A DNA stretch of 64,000 nucleotides from Actinostola sp. cb2023 (Eukaryota > Cnidaria > Anthozoa > Actiniaria > Actinostolidae): NCBI GenBank assembly GCA_033675265.1, contig JAUJYZ010000177.1, positions 1 to 64,000 of the forward strand, in the 5' to 3' direction. A program made the translations under genes and the position numbers. This document shows positions 38,278 to 51,200 of this stretch, piece after piece. Every line of letters starts with the position of its first letter. Position 1 is the first letter of the stretch. The notes beneath the pieces are model-generated. The model saw nothing but the letters and a program-made list of their open reading frames with translations, ran no database searches and had not been told where the DNA came from.

Positions 38278-38749
38278 TTATTTTCTCACACATTAACTTA
38301 AAATAATATAATCATCTCTGTACAGTTTTAGTAGCAAATCAACATTGCTAGATCATATATACGTATATATTAGCAATTTTTGTAAATCATGGTTAATGAT
38401 TTAATAAAGCTATCTTTTGTCCTCAAGAAAGTTTGAAGTTAGAAAAATACAAATATTACATCCTGGTTAACAAAACAAACCAATAATTCTAGTTTAATCG
38501 TCCAAAAGAACGTGGTGAAAATGAATGTGAAAATACATAAATATGGACTCGTTAGATTCTCTCGTAATAAAATGGAAATGAAGATAGCAATAACTTATAC
38601 ATATACAACGCAGAAACGACAATGAGATCATATCTACACTAATTACTATGTACTGTATGTATAAGTATAAAATTATTGGTTTTCTGTCGATATATCATAC
38701 AGTATTCTACATGCTGCTACTCTGTGTTGATCATTTGGATCTTCGACGT

Positions 38750-38790
38750 TTAGTACCTTCTTGATCGAGAAGGATGCTTTGTAGAACCAC
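38750..38790 (-). CDS. PCNT: Candidate terminal exon of the pericentrin-like gene
   Basis: An acceptor TTTATTTTACCAG|GTGG lies at 38791/38790. If the exon at 40.6-41.5 kb is spliced at AAAG|GTTTGT (40578/40577), the phases match and the protein ends ...NTNK-GGSTKHPSRSRRY, a basic tail. The alternative is read-through in the upstream exon to the TGA at 40564, adding only LSN after the glycine. The removed intron (38791-40577) would contain the MITEs and the long hairpin, which favours splicing. Not provable from sequence alone. Confidence 0.4.
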
Positions 38791-39221
38791 CTGGTAAAAT
38801 AAAGAAACAAATAAATCAATCAATCAACAAATATATATAAATAAATAAATAGATACAGCCGATTGCAAAAATTCTGTAAATCAAGTATATCAGTAAATCC
38901 ATATATCGGGTGCATTATGGGTAATACTATTTTAGAGTTTTTCCACAAAATATTCAGCAGAGACTTACAAACAACAAACTAGAGACTAAATTACATAACA
39001 TTCTAGAGTTTCACCAATGTTGCTTGCGTGAAACTTCATTTAAGGGACTTTTTCATTTACCCATAATGCACCCGATATATGGATATACTGATATACTTGA
39101 TTTACAGAATATTTGCAAAGGGCTGTAAATAAACAAATATATATATAAATCAATCAATCAATCAACAAATAAATCAATCAACAAATAAATCAACGAATAA
39201 ATAAATCGATCAATCAACGAA

Positions 39222-39253
<32 letters not shown>

Positions 39254-42200
39254 AAATAAACAAATCAATCAATCAACGAATAAAGAAACAAATAAAAAAA
39301 TGAATAAATAAAATAAATAAAACGAATAATATATATACACCTGTTTTCAAAAACGTTGTCCATTTACAAAATACAAAATAGTAAATAGGAATTAATTAGA
39401 GAAACAAAATAAATGCACTCAAGCTGAACTCTGGCTCATTGTTTCTCTAATTAATTCCTTTGCTACTATTTACTATTTTGTATTTTGTAAATGGACAACA
39501 TTTTTGAAAACATGTGTAAATAAATACAGCGATTTGCAAAAATTATGTAAATAGTTGCATAAATTCTTTGAAATTCTAAATTCTTAGATTTTAGCTATTA
39601 TTAAGCCTGAATCTAAACCCAATTAACCTTTGTAGTATATATGTGAGAAAAAAAACTTTAGAGGGCTTATTCAGCCATTTTATGATGAAAATTACCCACA
39701 ATGCACCCGATATATTTTTAAAAAGGGGAACTGAAGACGAAATTTATTTTCTCAAGAAAGTTAGATGTCTTATATTAGCATTACTTGAGTATTCATTTTT
39801 GCAAATCTTTCTTAGATATCATCATAATTTACGTTCAATATAGAATATCATCTGCCATTTTTCCGTTTTACCGTCGGCTCAGATCTTTTTGTTAGTGACG
39901 TCGTTTATGGGGAATAGTAAAATCCGCTCACCACATTCTCTCGGGTTCAAGAAAATACAATGTACTTATAATTACTCTACATTGTGATTGCACTTTCCCT
40001 TGGGATAGGTGACGTCAGACATGGGGAATAATTACTGAAGTGAGCCGCGCTCAATTCAGCGGTAATCCATGTCTTTTTACAATTAAAACTCAAGTTTCTT
40101 CTCCATAAAAATAAAAACAATTGGAAATTCATTTAGAAAATGAATGAACACAACATTCTTTTTGTTTTTATTAAAGATAAATTTAGGCTTCAGTTCTCCT
40201 TTAAGGAATGGTCAACGCTTAGCTTGCGTCCATCGAGTTATGGCGCACTTGGGAATTTGGGAGTGTTCTCCCAAATTCCCAAGTGCGCCATAACTCGATG
40301 GACGCACAGCTAAAGCGTTGACCATTTCTCTTATAACATAGTCACTGCAAATTCAAATAAAACAATTTGATTTTCCGATTGACTTCAGAGCGCGCGCTAT
40401 GGCGATGACGTGAGCGTGTCTCCGTAGCCGTAGCGTGTGTCCGTGGGCTTACAGACACACGCATAAATAAATAAATAAACAAATACATAAATGAATAAAT
40501 AAAACAAATAAATAAATGAATAAATAAAATAAACAAATCAATCAATAAATAGAATAAATCAACTCAATTCGACAAACCTTTATTAGTATTTGCCAGTCTA
40601 TTTTGCAGGGATTCTAGTCTTTGGATGTACATTGATAAAGAATGATCGCCATTCTCTACTGGTGATGGGTCTGTAGTAGTCACAGATGAGCTTACAGGAG
40701 AACTACTAAGTCGTGGTGATGACTGTCGCGGTAATGAACCGATATAACTATTCTGTTCTTGTTCTTTCTCTTCTGACTCAGAGTCCCGAACCGGCGGCGA
40801 CATGGGAGGACGATAGTGATCGTAAGATCTCGGAGATGCTCGTAAGGTACTCGGTGAATGTCGGGTAGTTCTCGGTGGACTGGCGGATCTAGTCGGCCTG
40901 GCCGTGTAAGCTACCGTAGATGCACTCGCTAGGGAAGTAGACGTTAAGGGTTGTGTTCGACCTACTTTAGCCACGTGACCTTGTCGATGTTTTCTGTATT
41001 CTCGATCACCATAACCGTTCGTCACATGTATAGAAGGACCAGGGGTAATGCCATTTACTAACGGTCCTCCAACAGGTTCGCGTCGTGTAGCCGTGCGTGT
41101 ATTTTCTGGAAATGACGGTTCGATGCTCCTTCGAGCTGAGATAGGTTCGTATATTGTTTGATTACCTCTCCCTGACCCAGGGCTAGTAGAGGGGTCGGTG
41201 TCTAAATATGTCCTGCTTTGGCTCGTGCTGTGACGGTCGTCTGTTCCCGATACACGTTTACTAACACGCTTGGTCTTGTTCACCAAGAAGCGCATGCGTC
41301 CAATGGCGATAACCGCACGCACGGACATTCTGAATCGCGTGAAACCACGTGAATGTCGAGTGGGCTGATCGGCGTTCACTGGGTAGGCTCCCATACGAGA
41401 TATCATAGCCAGAGTGGTTTGTTCACACTCTTGGAAGCCACCCAGAAGAAGAAGCAAGTATCTTTTTTGATAAACCAACGCTTTTCGAAAGCTCTCGGCG
41501 CGGACATAACGGCTGTACAGCTTTTGAATCTGCGGCCAAAGAAACAACAGAAGAATTCAAGTTAAAAACTAGTAACCTTTTTTTTTTTGGTAAAGGTTTG
41601 AAACATCACACCCTACCTTGGCTTGACTCCAGGCCCCCTCGGTCTGTTGACCACTCGGTGGAACATTCTCCACACCTCGTTTCTCAGCAGCCTTACGAGC
41701 CTCGTCTCTAAGTCGAGTCAACTCTGCTTGTGCCGCGCTCAAGGCATTCTGGGTTCTCAGTTTTTCTTGTTCCCACATGTTTCGTTCAGCGATTAATACA
41801 GACTCAACATGTTCCTTGGCTTGTCTAGCTCCCTATCAGATAAAGTAGATGATATATTGTACTATGTTCCTTGGCTTGTCTAGCTCCCTATCAGATAAAG
41901 TAGATGATATATTGTACTATGTTCCTTGGCTTGTCTAGCTCCCTATCAGATAAAGTAGATGATATATTGTACTATGTTCCTTGGCTTGTCTAGCTCCCTA
42001 TCCGATAAAGTAGATGATATATTGTACTATGTTCCTTGGCTTGTCTAGCTCCCTATCAGATAAAGTAGATGATATATTGTACTATGTTCCTTGGCTTGTC
42101 TAGCTCCCTATCAGATAAAGTAGATGATATATTGTACTATGTTCCTTGGCTTGTCTAGCTCCCTATCAGATAAAGTAGATGATATATTGTACTATGTTCC

Positions 42201-45200
42201 TTGGCTTGTCTAGCTCCCTATCAGATAAAGTAGATGATATATTGTACTATGTTCCTTGGCTTGTCTAGCTCCCTATCAGATAAAGTAGATGATATATTGT
42301 ACTATGTTCCTTGGCTTGTCTAGCTCCCTATCAGATAAAGTAGATGATATATTGTACTATGTTCCTTGGCTTGTCTAGCTCCCTATCAGATAAAGTAGAT
42401 GATATATTGTACTATGTTCCTTGGCTTGTCTAGCTCCCTATCAGATAAAGTAGATGATATATTGTACTATGTTCCTTGGCTTGTCTAGCTCCCTATCAGA
42501 TAAAGTAGATGATATATTGTACTATGTTCCTTGGCTTGTCTAGCTCCCTATCAGATAAAGTAGATGATATATTGTACTATGTTCCTTGGCTTGTCTAGCT
42601 CCTATATGTCTAGCTCCCTATCAGATAAAGTAGATGATATATTGTACTATGTTCCTTGGCTTGTCTAGCTCCCTATCAGATAAAGTAGATGATATATTGT
42701 ACTATGTTCCTTGGCTTGTCTAGCTCCCTATCAGATAAAGTAGATGATATATTGTACTATGTTCCTTGGCTTGTCTAGCTCCCTATCAGATAAAGTAGAT
42801 GATATATTGTACTATGTTCCTTGGCTTGTCTAGCTCCCTATCAGATAAAGTAGATGATATATTGTACTATGTTCCTTGGCTTGTCTAGCTCCCTATCAGA
42901 TAAAGTAGATGATATATTGTACTATGTTCCTTGGCTTGTCTAGCTCCCTATCAGATAAAGTAGATGATATATTGTACTATGTTCCTTGGCTTGTCTAGCT
43001 CCCTATCAGATAAAGTAGATGATATATTGTACTATGTTCCTTGGCTTGTCTAGCTCCCTATCAGATAAAGTAGATGATATATTGTACTATGTTCCTTGGC
43101 TTGTCTAGCTCCCTATCAGATAAAGTAGATGATATATTGTACTATATATTTCCTTGGCTTGTCTAGCTCCCTATCAGATAAAGTAGATGATATATTGTAC
43201 TATGTTCCTTGGCTTGTCTAGCTCCCTATCAGATAAAGTAGATGATATATTGTACTATGTTCCTTGGCTTGTCTAGCTCCCTATCAGATAAAGTAGATGA
43301 TATATTGTACTATGTTCCTTGGCTTGTCTAGCTCCCTATCAGATAAAGTAGATGATATATTGTACTATGTTCCTTGGCTTGTCTAGCTCCCTATCAGATA
43401 AAGTAGATGATATATTGTACTATGTTCCTTGGCTTGTCTAGCTCCCTATCAGATAAAGTAGATGATATATTGTACTATGTTCCTTGGCTTGTCTAGCTCC
43501 CTATCAGATAAAGTAGATGTCTATATATTGTACTATGTTCCTTGGCTTGTCTAGCTCCCTATCAGATAAAGTAGATGATATATTGTACTATGTTCCTTGG
43601 CTTGTCTAGCTCCCTATCAGATAAAGTAGATGATATATTGTACTATGTTCCTTGGCTTGTCTAGCTCCCTATCAGATAAAGTAGATGATATATTGTACTA
43701 TGTTCCTTGGCTTGTCTAGCTCCCTATCAGATAAAGTAGATGATATATTGTACTATGTTCCTTGGCTTGTCTAGCTCCCTATCAGATAAAGTAGATGATA
43801 TATTGTACTATGTTCCTTGGCTTGTCTAGCTCCCTATCAGATAAAGTAGATGATATATTGTACTATGTTCCTTGGCTTGTCTAGCTCCCTATCAGATAAA
43901 GTAGATGATATATTGTACTATGTTCCTTGGCTTGTCTAGCTCCCTATCAGATAAAGTAGATTATATATTGTACTATGTTCCTTGGCTTGTCTAGCTCCCT
44001 ATCAGATAAAGTAGATGATATATTGTACTATGTTCCTTGGCTTGTCTAGCTCCCTATCAGATAAAGTAGATGATATATTGTACTATGTTCCTTGGCTTGT
44101 CTAGCTCCCTATCAGATAAAGTAGATGATATATTGTACTATGTTCCTTGGCTTGTCTAGCTCCCTATCAGATAAAGTAGATGATATATTGTACTATGTTC
44201 CTTGGCTTGTCTAGCTCCCTATCAGATAAAGTAGATGATATATTGTACTATGTTCCTTGGCTTGTCTAGCTCCCTATCAGATAAAGTAGATGATATATAT
44301 ATTGTACTATGTTCCTTGGCTTGTCTAGCTCCCTATCAGATAAAGTAGATGATATATTGTACTATGTTCCTTGGCTTGTCTAGCTCCCTATCAGATAAAG
44401 TAGATGATATATTGTACTATGTTCCTTGGCTTGTCTAGCTCCCTATCAGATAAAGTAGATGATATATTGTACTATGTTCCTTGGCTTGTCTAGCTCCCTA
44501 TCAGATAAAGTAGATGATATATTGTACTATGTTCCTTGGCTTGTCTAGCTCCCTATCAGATAAAGTAGATGATATATTGTACTATGTTCCTTGGCTTGTC
44601 TAGCTCCCTATCAGATAAAGTAGATGATATATTGTACTATGTTCCTTGGCTTGTCTAGCTCCCTATCAGATAAAGTAGATGATATATTGTACTATGTTCC
44701 TTGGCTTGTCTAGCTCCCTATCAGATAAAGTAGATGATATATTGTACTATGTTCCTTGGCTTGTCTAGCTCCCTATCAGATAAAGTAGATGATATATTGT
44801 ACTATGTTCCTTGGCTTGTCTAGCTCCCTATCAGATAAAGTAGATGATATATTGTACTATGTTCCTTGGCTTGTCTAGCTCCCTATCAGATAAAGTAGAT
44901 GATATATTGTACTATGTTCCTTGGCTTGTCTAGCTCCCTATCAGATAAAGTAGATGATATATTGTACTATGTTCCTTGGCTTGTCTAGCTCCCTATCAGA
45001 TAAAGTAGATGATATATTGTACTATGTTCCTTGGCTTGTCTAGCTCCCTATCAGATAAAGTAGATGATATATTGTACTATGTTCCTTCCTTGCTTGTCTA
45101 GCTCCCTATCAGATAAAGTAGATGATATATTGTACTATGTTCCTTGGCTTGTCTAGCTCCCTATCAGATAAAGTAGATGATATATTGTACTATGTTCCTT

Positions 45201-48200
45201 GGCTTGTCTAGCTCCCTATCAGATAAAGTAGATGATATATTGTACTATGTTCCTTGGCTTGTCTAGCTCCCTATCAGATAAAGTAGATGATATATTGTAC
45301 TATGTTCCTTGGCTTGTCTAGCTCCCTATCAGATAAAGTAGATGATATATTGTACTATGTTCCTTGGCTTGTCTAGCTCCCTATCAGATAAAGTAGATGA
45401 TATATTGTACTATGTTCCTTGGCTTGTCTAGCTCCCTATCAGATAAAGTAGATGATATATTGTACTATGTTCCTTGGCTTGTCTAGCTCCCTATCAGATA
45501 AAGTAGATGATATATTGTACTATGTTCCTTGGCTTGTCTAGCTCCCTATCAGATAAAGTAGATGATATATTGTACTATGTTCCTTGGCTTGTCTAGCTCC
45601 CTATCAGATAAAGTAGATGATATATTGTACTATGTTCCTTGGCTTGTCTAGCTCCCTATCAGATAAAGTAGATGATATATTGTACTATGTTCCTTGGCTT
45701 GTCTAGCTCCCTATCAGATAAAGTAGATGATATATTGTACTATGTCCTTGGCTTGTCTAGCTCCCTATCAGATAAAGTAGATGATATATTGTACTATGTT
45801 CCTTGGCTTGTCTAGCTCCCTATCAGATAAAGTAGATGATATATTGTACTATGTTCCTTGGCTTGTCTAGCTCCCTATCAGATAAAGTAGATGATATATT
45901 GTACTATGTTCCTTGGCTTGTCTAGCTCCCTATCAGATAAAGTAGATGATATATTGTACTATGTTCCTTGGCTTGTCTAGCTCCCTATCAGATAAAGTAG
46001 ATGATATATTGTACTATGTTCCTTGGCTTGTCTAGCTCCCTATCAGATAAAGTAGATGATATATTGTACTATGTTCCTTGGCTTGTCTAGCTCCCTATCA
46101 GATAAAGTAGATGATATATTGTACTATGTTCCTTGGCTTGTCTAGCTCCCTATCAGATAAAGTAGATGATATATTGTACTATGTTCCTTGGCTTGTCTAG
46201 CTCCCTATCAGATAAAGTAGATGATATATTGTACTATGTTCCTATGTTCCTTGGCTTGTCTAGCTCCCTATCAGATAAAGTAGATGATATATTGTACTAT
46301 GTTCCTTGGCTTGTCTAGCTCCCTATCAGATAAAGTAGATGATATATTGTACTATGTTCCTTGGCTTGTCTAGCTCCCTATCAGATAAAGTAGATGATAT
46401 ATTGTACTATGTTCCTTGGCTTGTCTAGCTCCCTATCAGATAAAGTAGATGATATATTGTACTATGTTCCTTGGCTTGTCTAGCTCCCTATCAGATAAAG
46501 TAGATGATTGTACTATGTTCCTTGGCTTGTCTAGCTCCCTATCAGATAAAGTAGATGATATATTGTACTATGTTCCTTGGCTTGTCTAGCTCCCTATCAG
46601 ATAAAGTAGATGATATATATTGTACTATGTTCCTTGGCTTGTCTAGCTCCCTATCAGATAAAGTAGATGATATATTGTACTATGTTCCTTGGCTTGTCTA
46701 GCTCCCTATCAGATAAAGTAGATGATATATTGTACTATGTTCCTTGGCTTGTCTAGCTCCCTATCAGATAAAGTAGATGATATATTGTACTATGTTCCTT
46801 GGCTTGTCTAGCTCCCTATCAGATAAAGTAGATGATATATTGTACTATGTTCCTTGGCTTGTCTAGCTCCCTATCAGATAAAGTAGATGATATATTGTAC
46901 TATGTTCCTTGGCTTGTCTAGCTCCCTATCAGATAAAGTAGATGATATATTGTACTATGTTCCTTGGCTTGTCTAGCTCCCTATCAGATAAAGTAGATGA
47001 TATATTGTACTATGTTCCTTGGCTTGTCTAGCTCCCCTATCAGATAAAGTAGATGATATATTGTACTATGTTCCTTGGCTTGTCTAGCTCCCTATCAGAT
47101 AAAGTAGATGATATATTGTACTATGTTCCTTGGCTTGTCTAGCTCCCTATCAGATAAAGTAGATGATATATTGTACTATGTTCCTTGGCTTGTCTAGCTC
47201 CCTATCAGATAAAGTAGATGATATATTGTACTATGTTCCTTGGCTTGTCTAGCTCCCTATCAGATAAAGTAGATGATATATTGTACTATGTTCCTTGGCT
47301 TGTCTAGCTCCCTATCAGATAAAGTAGATGATATATTGTACTATGTTCCTTGGCTTGTCTAGCTCCCTATCAGATAAAGTAGATGATATATTGTACTATG
47401 TTCCTTGGCTTGTCTAGCTCCCTATCAGATAAAGTAGATGATATATTGTACTATGTTCCTTGGCTTGTCTAGCTCCCTATCAGATAAAGTAGATGATATA
47501 TTGTACTATGTTCCTTGGCTTGTCTAGCTCCCTATCAGATAAAGTAGATGATATATAGATGTACTATGTTCCTTGGCTTGTCTAGCTCCCTATCAGATAA
47601 AGTAGATGATATATTGTACTATGTTCCTTGGCTTGTCTAGCTCCCTATCAGATAAAGTAGATGATATATTGTACTATGTTCCTTGGCTTGTCTAGCTCCC
47701 TATCAGATAAAGTAGATGATATATTGTACTATGTTCCTTGGCTTGTCTAGCTCCCTATCAGATAAAGTAGATGATATATTGTACTATGTTCCTTGGCTTG
47801 TCTAGCTCCCTATCAGATAAAGTAGATGATATATTGTACTATGTTCCTTGGCTTGTCTAGCTCTATCAGATAAAGTAGATGATATATTGTACTATGTTCC
47901 TTGGCTTGTCTAGCTCCCTATCAGATAAAGTAGATGATATATTGTACTATGTTCCTTGGCTTGTCTAGCTCCCTATCAGATAAAGTAGATGATATATTGT
48001 ACTATGTTCCTTGGCTTGTCTAGCTCCCTATCAGATAAAGTAGATGATATATTGTACTATGTCTAGCTCCTTGGATATATTGTCTAGTTCCTCCCTATCA
48101 GATAAAGTAGATGATATATTGTACTATGTTCCTTGGCTTGTCTAGCTCCCTATCAGATAAAGTAGATGATATATTGTACTATGTTCCTTGGCTTGTCTAG

Positions 48201-51200
48201 CTCCCTATCAGATAAAGTAGATGATATATATATTACTATGTTCCTTGGCTTGTCTAGCTCCCTATCAGATAAAGTAGATGATATATTGTACTATGTTCCT
48301 TGGCTTGTCTAGCTCCCTATCAGATAAAGTAGATGATATATTGTACTATGTTCCTTGGCTTGTCTAGCTCCCTATCAGATAAAGTAGATGATATATTGTA
48401 CTATGTTCCTTGGCTTGTCTAGCTCCCTATCAGATAAAGTAGATGATATATATTGTACTATGTTCCTTGGCTTGTCTAGCTCCCTATCAGATAAAGTAGA
48501 TGATATATTGTACTATGTTCCTTGGCTTGTCTAGCTCCCTATCAGATAAAGTAGATGATATATTGTACTATGTTCCTTGGCTTGTCTAGCTCCCTATCAG
48601 ATAAAGTAGATGATATATTGTACTATGTTCCTTGGCTTGTCTAGCTCCCTATCAGATAAAGTAGATGATATATTGTACTATGTTCCTTGGCTTGTCTAGC
48701 TCCCTATCAGATAAAGTAGATGATATATTGTACTATGTTCCTTGGCTTGTCTAGCTCTATCTTGATATATTGTACTATGTTCCTGGCTTGTCTAGCTCCC
48801 TATCAGATAAAGTAGATGATATATTGTACTATGTTCCTTGGCTTGTCTAGCTCCCTATCAGATAAAGTAGATGATATATTGTACTATGTTCCTTGGCTTG
48901 TCTAGCTCCCTATCAGATAAAGTAGTAGATGATATATTGTACTATGTTCCTTGGCTTGTCTAGCTCCCTATCAGATAAAGTAGATGATATATTGTACTAT
49001 GTTCCTTGGCTTGTCTAGCTCCCTATCAGATAAAGTAGATGATATATTGTACTATGTTCCTTGGCTTGTCTAGCTCCCTATCAGATAAAGTAGATGATAT
49101 ATTGTACTATGTTCCTTGGCTTGTCTAGCTCCCTATCAGATAAAGTAGATGATATATTGTACTATGTTCCTTGGCTTGTCTAGCTCCCTATCAGATAAAG
49201 TAGATGATATATTGTACTATGTTCCTTGGCTTGTCTAGCTCCCTATCAGATAAAGTAGATGATATATTGTACTATGTTCCTTGGCTTGTCTAGCTCCCTA
49301 TCAGATAAAGTAGATGATATATTGTACTATGTTCCTTGGCTTGTCTAGCTCCCTATCAGATAAAGTAGATGATATATTGTACTTATGTTCCTTGGCTTGT
49401 CTAGCTCCCTATCAGATAAAAGTAGATGATATATTGTACTATGTTCCTTGGCTTGTCTAGCTCCCTATCAGATAAAGTAGATGATATATTGTACTATGTT
49501 CCTTGGCTTGTCTAGCTCCCTATCAGATAAAGTAGATGATATATTGTACTATGTTCCTTGGCTTGTCTAGCTCCCTATCAGATAAAGTAGATTATATATT
49601 GTACTTATGTTCCTTGGCTTGTCTAGCTCCCTATCAGATAAAGTAGATGATATATTGTACTATGTTCCTTGGCTTGTCTAGCTCCCTATCAGATAAAGTA
49701 GATGATATATTGTACTATGTTCCTTGGCTTGTCTAGCTCCCTATCAGATAAAGTAGATGATATATTGTACTATGTTCCTTGGCTTGTCTAGCTCCCTATC
49801 AGATAAAGTAGATGATATATTGTACTATGTTCCTTGGCTTGTCTAGCTCCCTATCAGATAAAGTAGATGATATATTGTACTACCATATGCTATGAAGGGT
49901 TTCATACCCTCCTTCTGAAAGGTCAAATTAGACAAAGAGCTGAAGACATGGGATCTACGACGAACGGTGTACCTCAGGGTTCAGTCGATGACCCCATGTA
50001 ATAGTTACGGGTTCAGCCGGTGGTCCCTCACGCCTCACCTTGCTCTCAACATGCAAAGGGCCCCAGTCACGCTCCTCACCTGGGTGAACGAGACAGGGTC
50101 GTCCCAAGCCTCGTTTTCAGTTTCAGGGCCGATCAACTAGTTATCGCGAAGCCCCACCCTTACCTGATCACTTGTCTTCTCCTTCAGTCTGTATTCAGAA
50201 ACTTGTTCCTCTAGATTTCTCAAGGTTGATAACAGCTCTGTTTTCTCCTCATTCACTTTGGCGATATAACTTACAAGTTCTGAGTTTTGTCGTATCGCGC
50301 GCTCATACGCGGCAGACTTTATGGGCGACAGAGGAACAGCTTCGTGGTCCTGAAACAAAACCAGAATTAGAAAATACTACGCGCAGTTTGAACTGTTGTT
50401 TGCATTTGATCAGATTATAAATAAAACGTTCGTTCGTTTATTCATTCCATCCATCCATTTCTTTCATCCATTCCTTCTTCTTTCATTTGTTCATTTATTC
50501 ATTCATTCCATACATTCGTCCATTTCTTTCTGTCCTACCTTCTTTCTTCATTCATTCACTCATTTGTTCGTTCGTTCATCCCTTCATTCATTTATTCACG
50601 ATCTCATTCAATCACCCATCCATCCATCCATCCATCCATCATTCATTCATTTATTCACGATCTCATTCAATCACTCATCCATCCATCCATCCATCCATCC
50701 ATCATTCATTCATTCATTCTCTACTTACGTCGATATGAACAGTTAACGTTGCTCTAATTTGATCCAATTCCTTCATGAAATTGGCTAAAGACTGCTGCAC
50801 GTCGTGTAGAGGTTGGGTGTTCCTGGACGAGACACAAAGGAATCAAAATCGAGAAAAGTAACAATGAACAATAACATTACAGCTCATTCAAGGAGCAAAG
50901 ATAGCACGGTGCAACATTGCATGTAGTAGAGCAGATTTGGTATGACTGTGAAAAACCACGGCGCACGGCACGGCACGAAATCATTCGAAATCCTAAATCA
51001 TCACGGTCACGGCACGGCACGTCCGAACGGTAAGTTTTTCACAGTCATACGAAATCTGCTCTATTGCCTGTAAGAGTACAGTCTCAGTGTGTATTCACCT
51101 CCATAGTATTCCAGAAGTTCAATAAGTTTTATCATAAGAACTCCTGGAGTCGACACACGATGCAATCATATTGCCAGCAATATTCCGTTGCACCGTGTCT

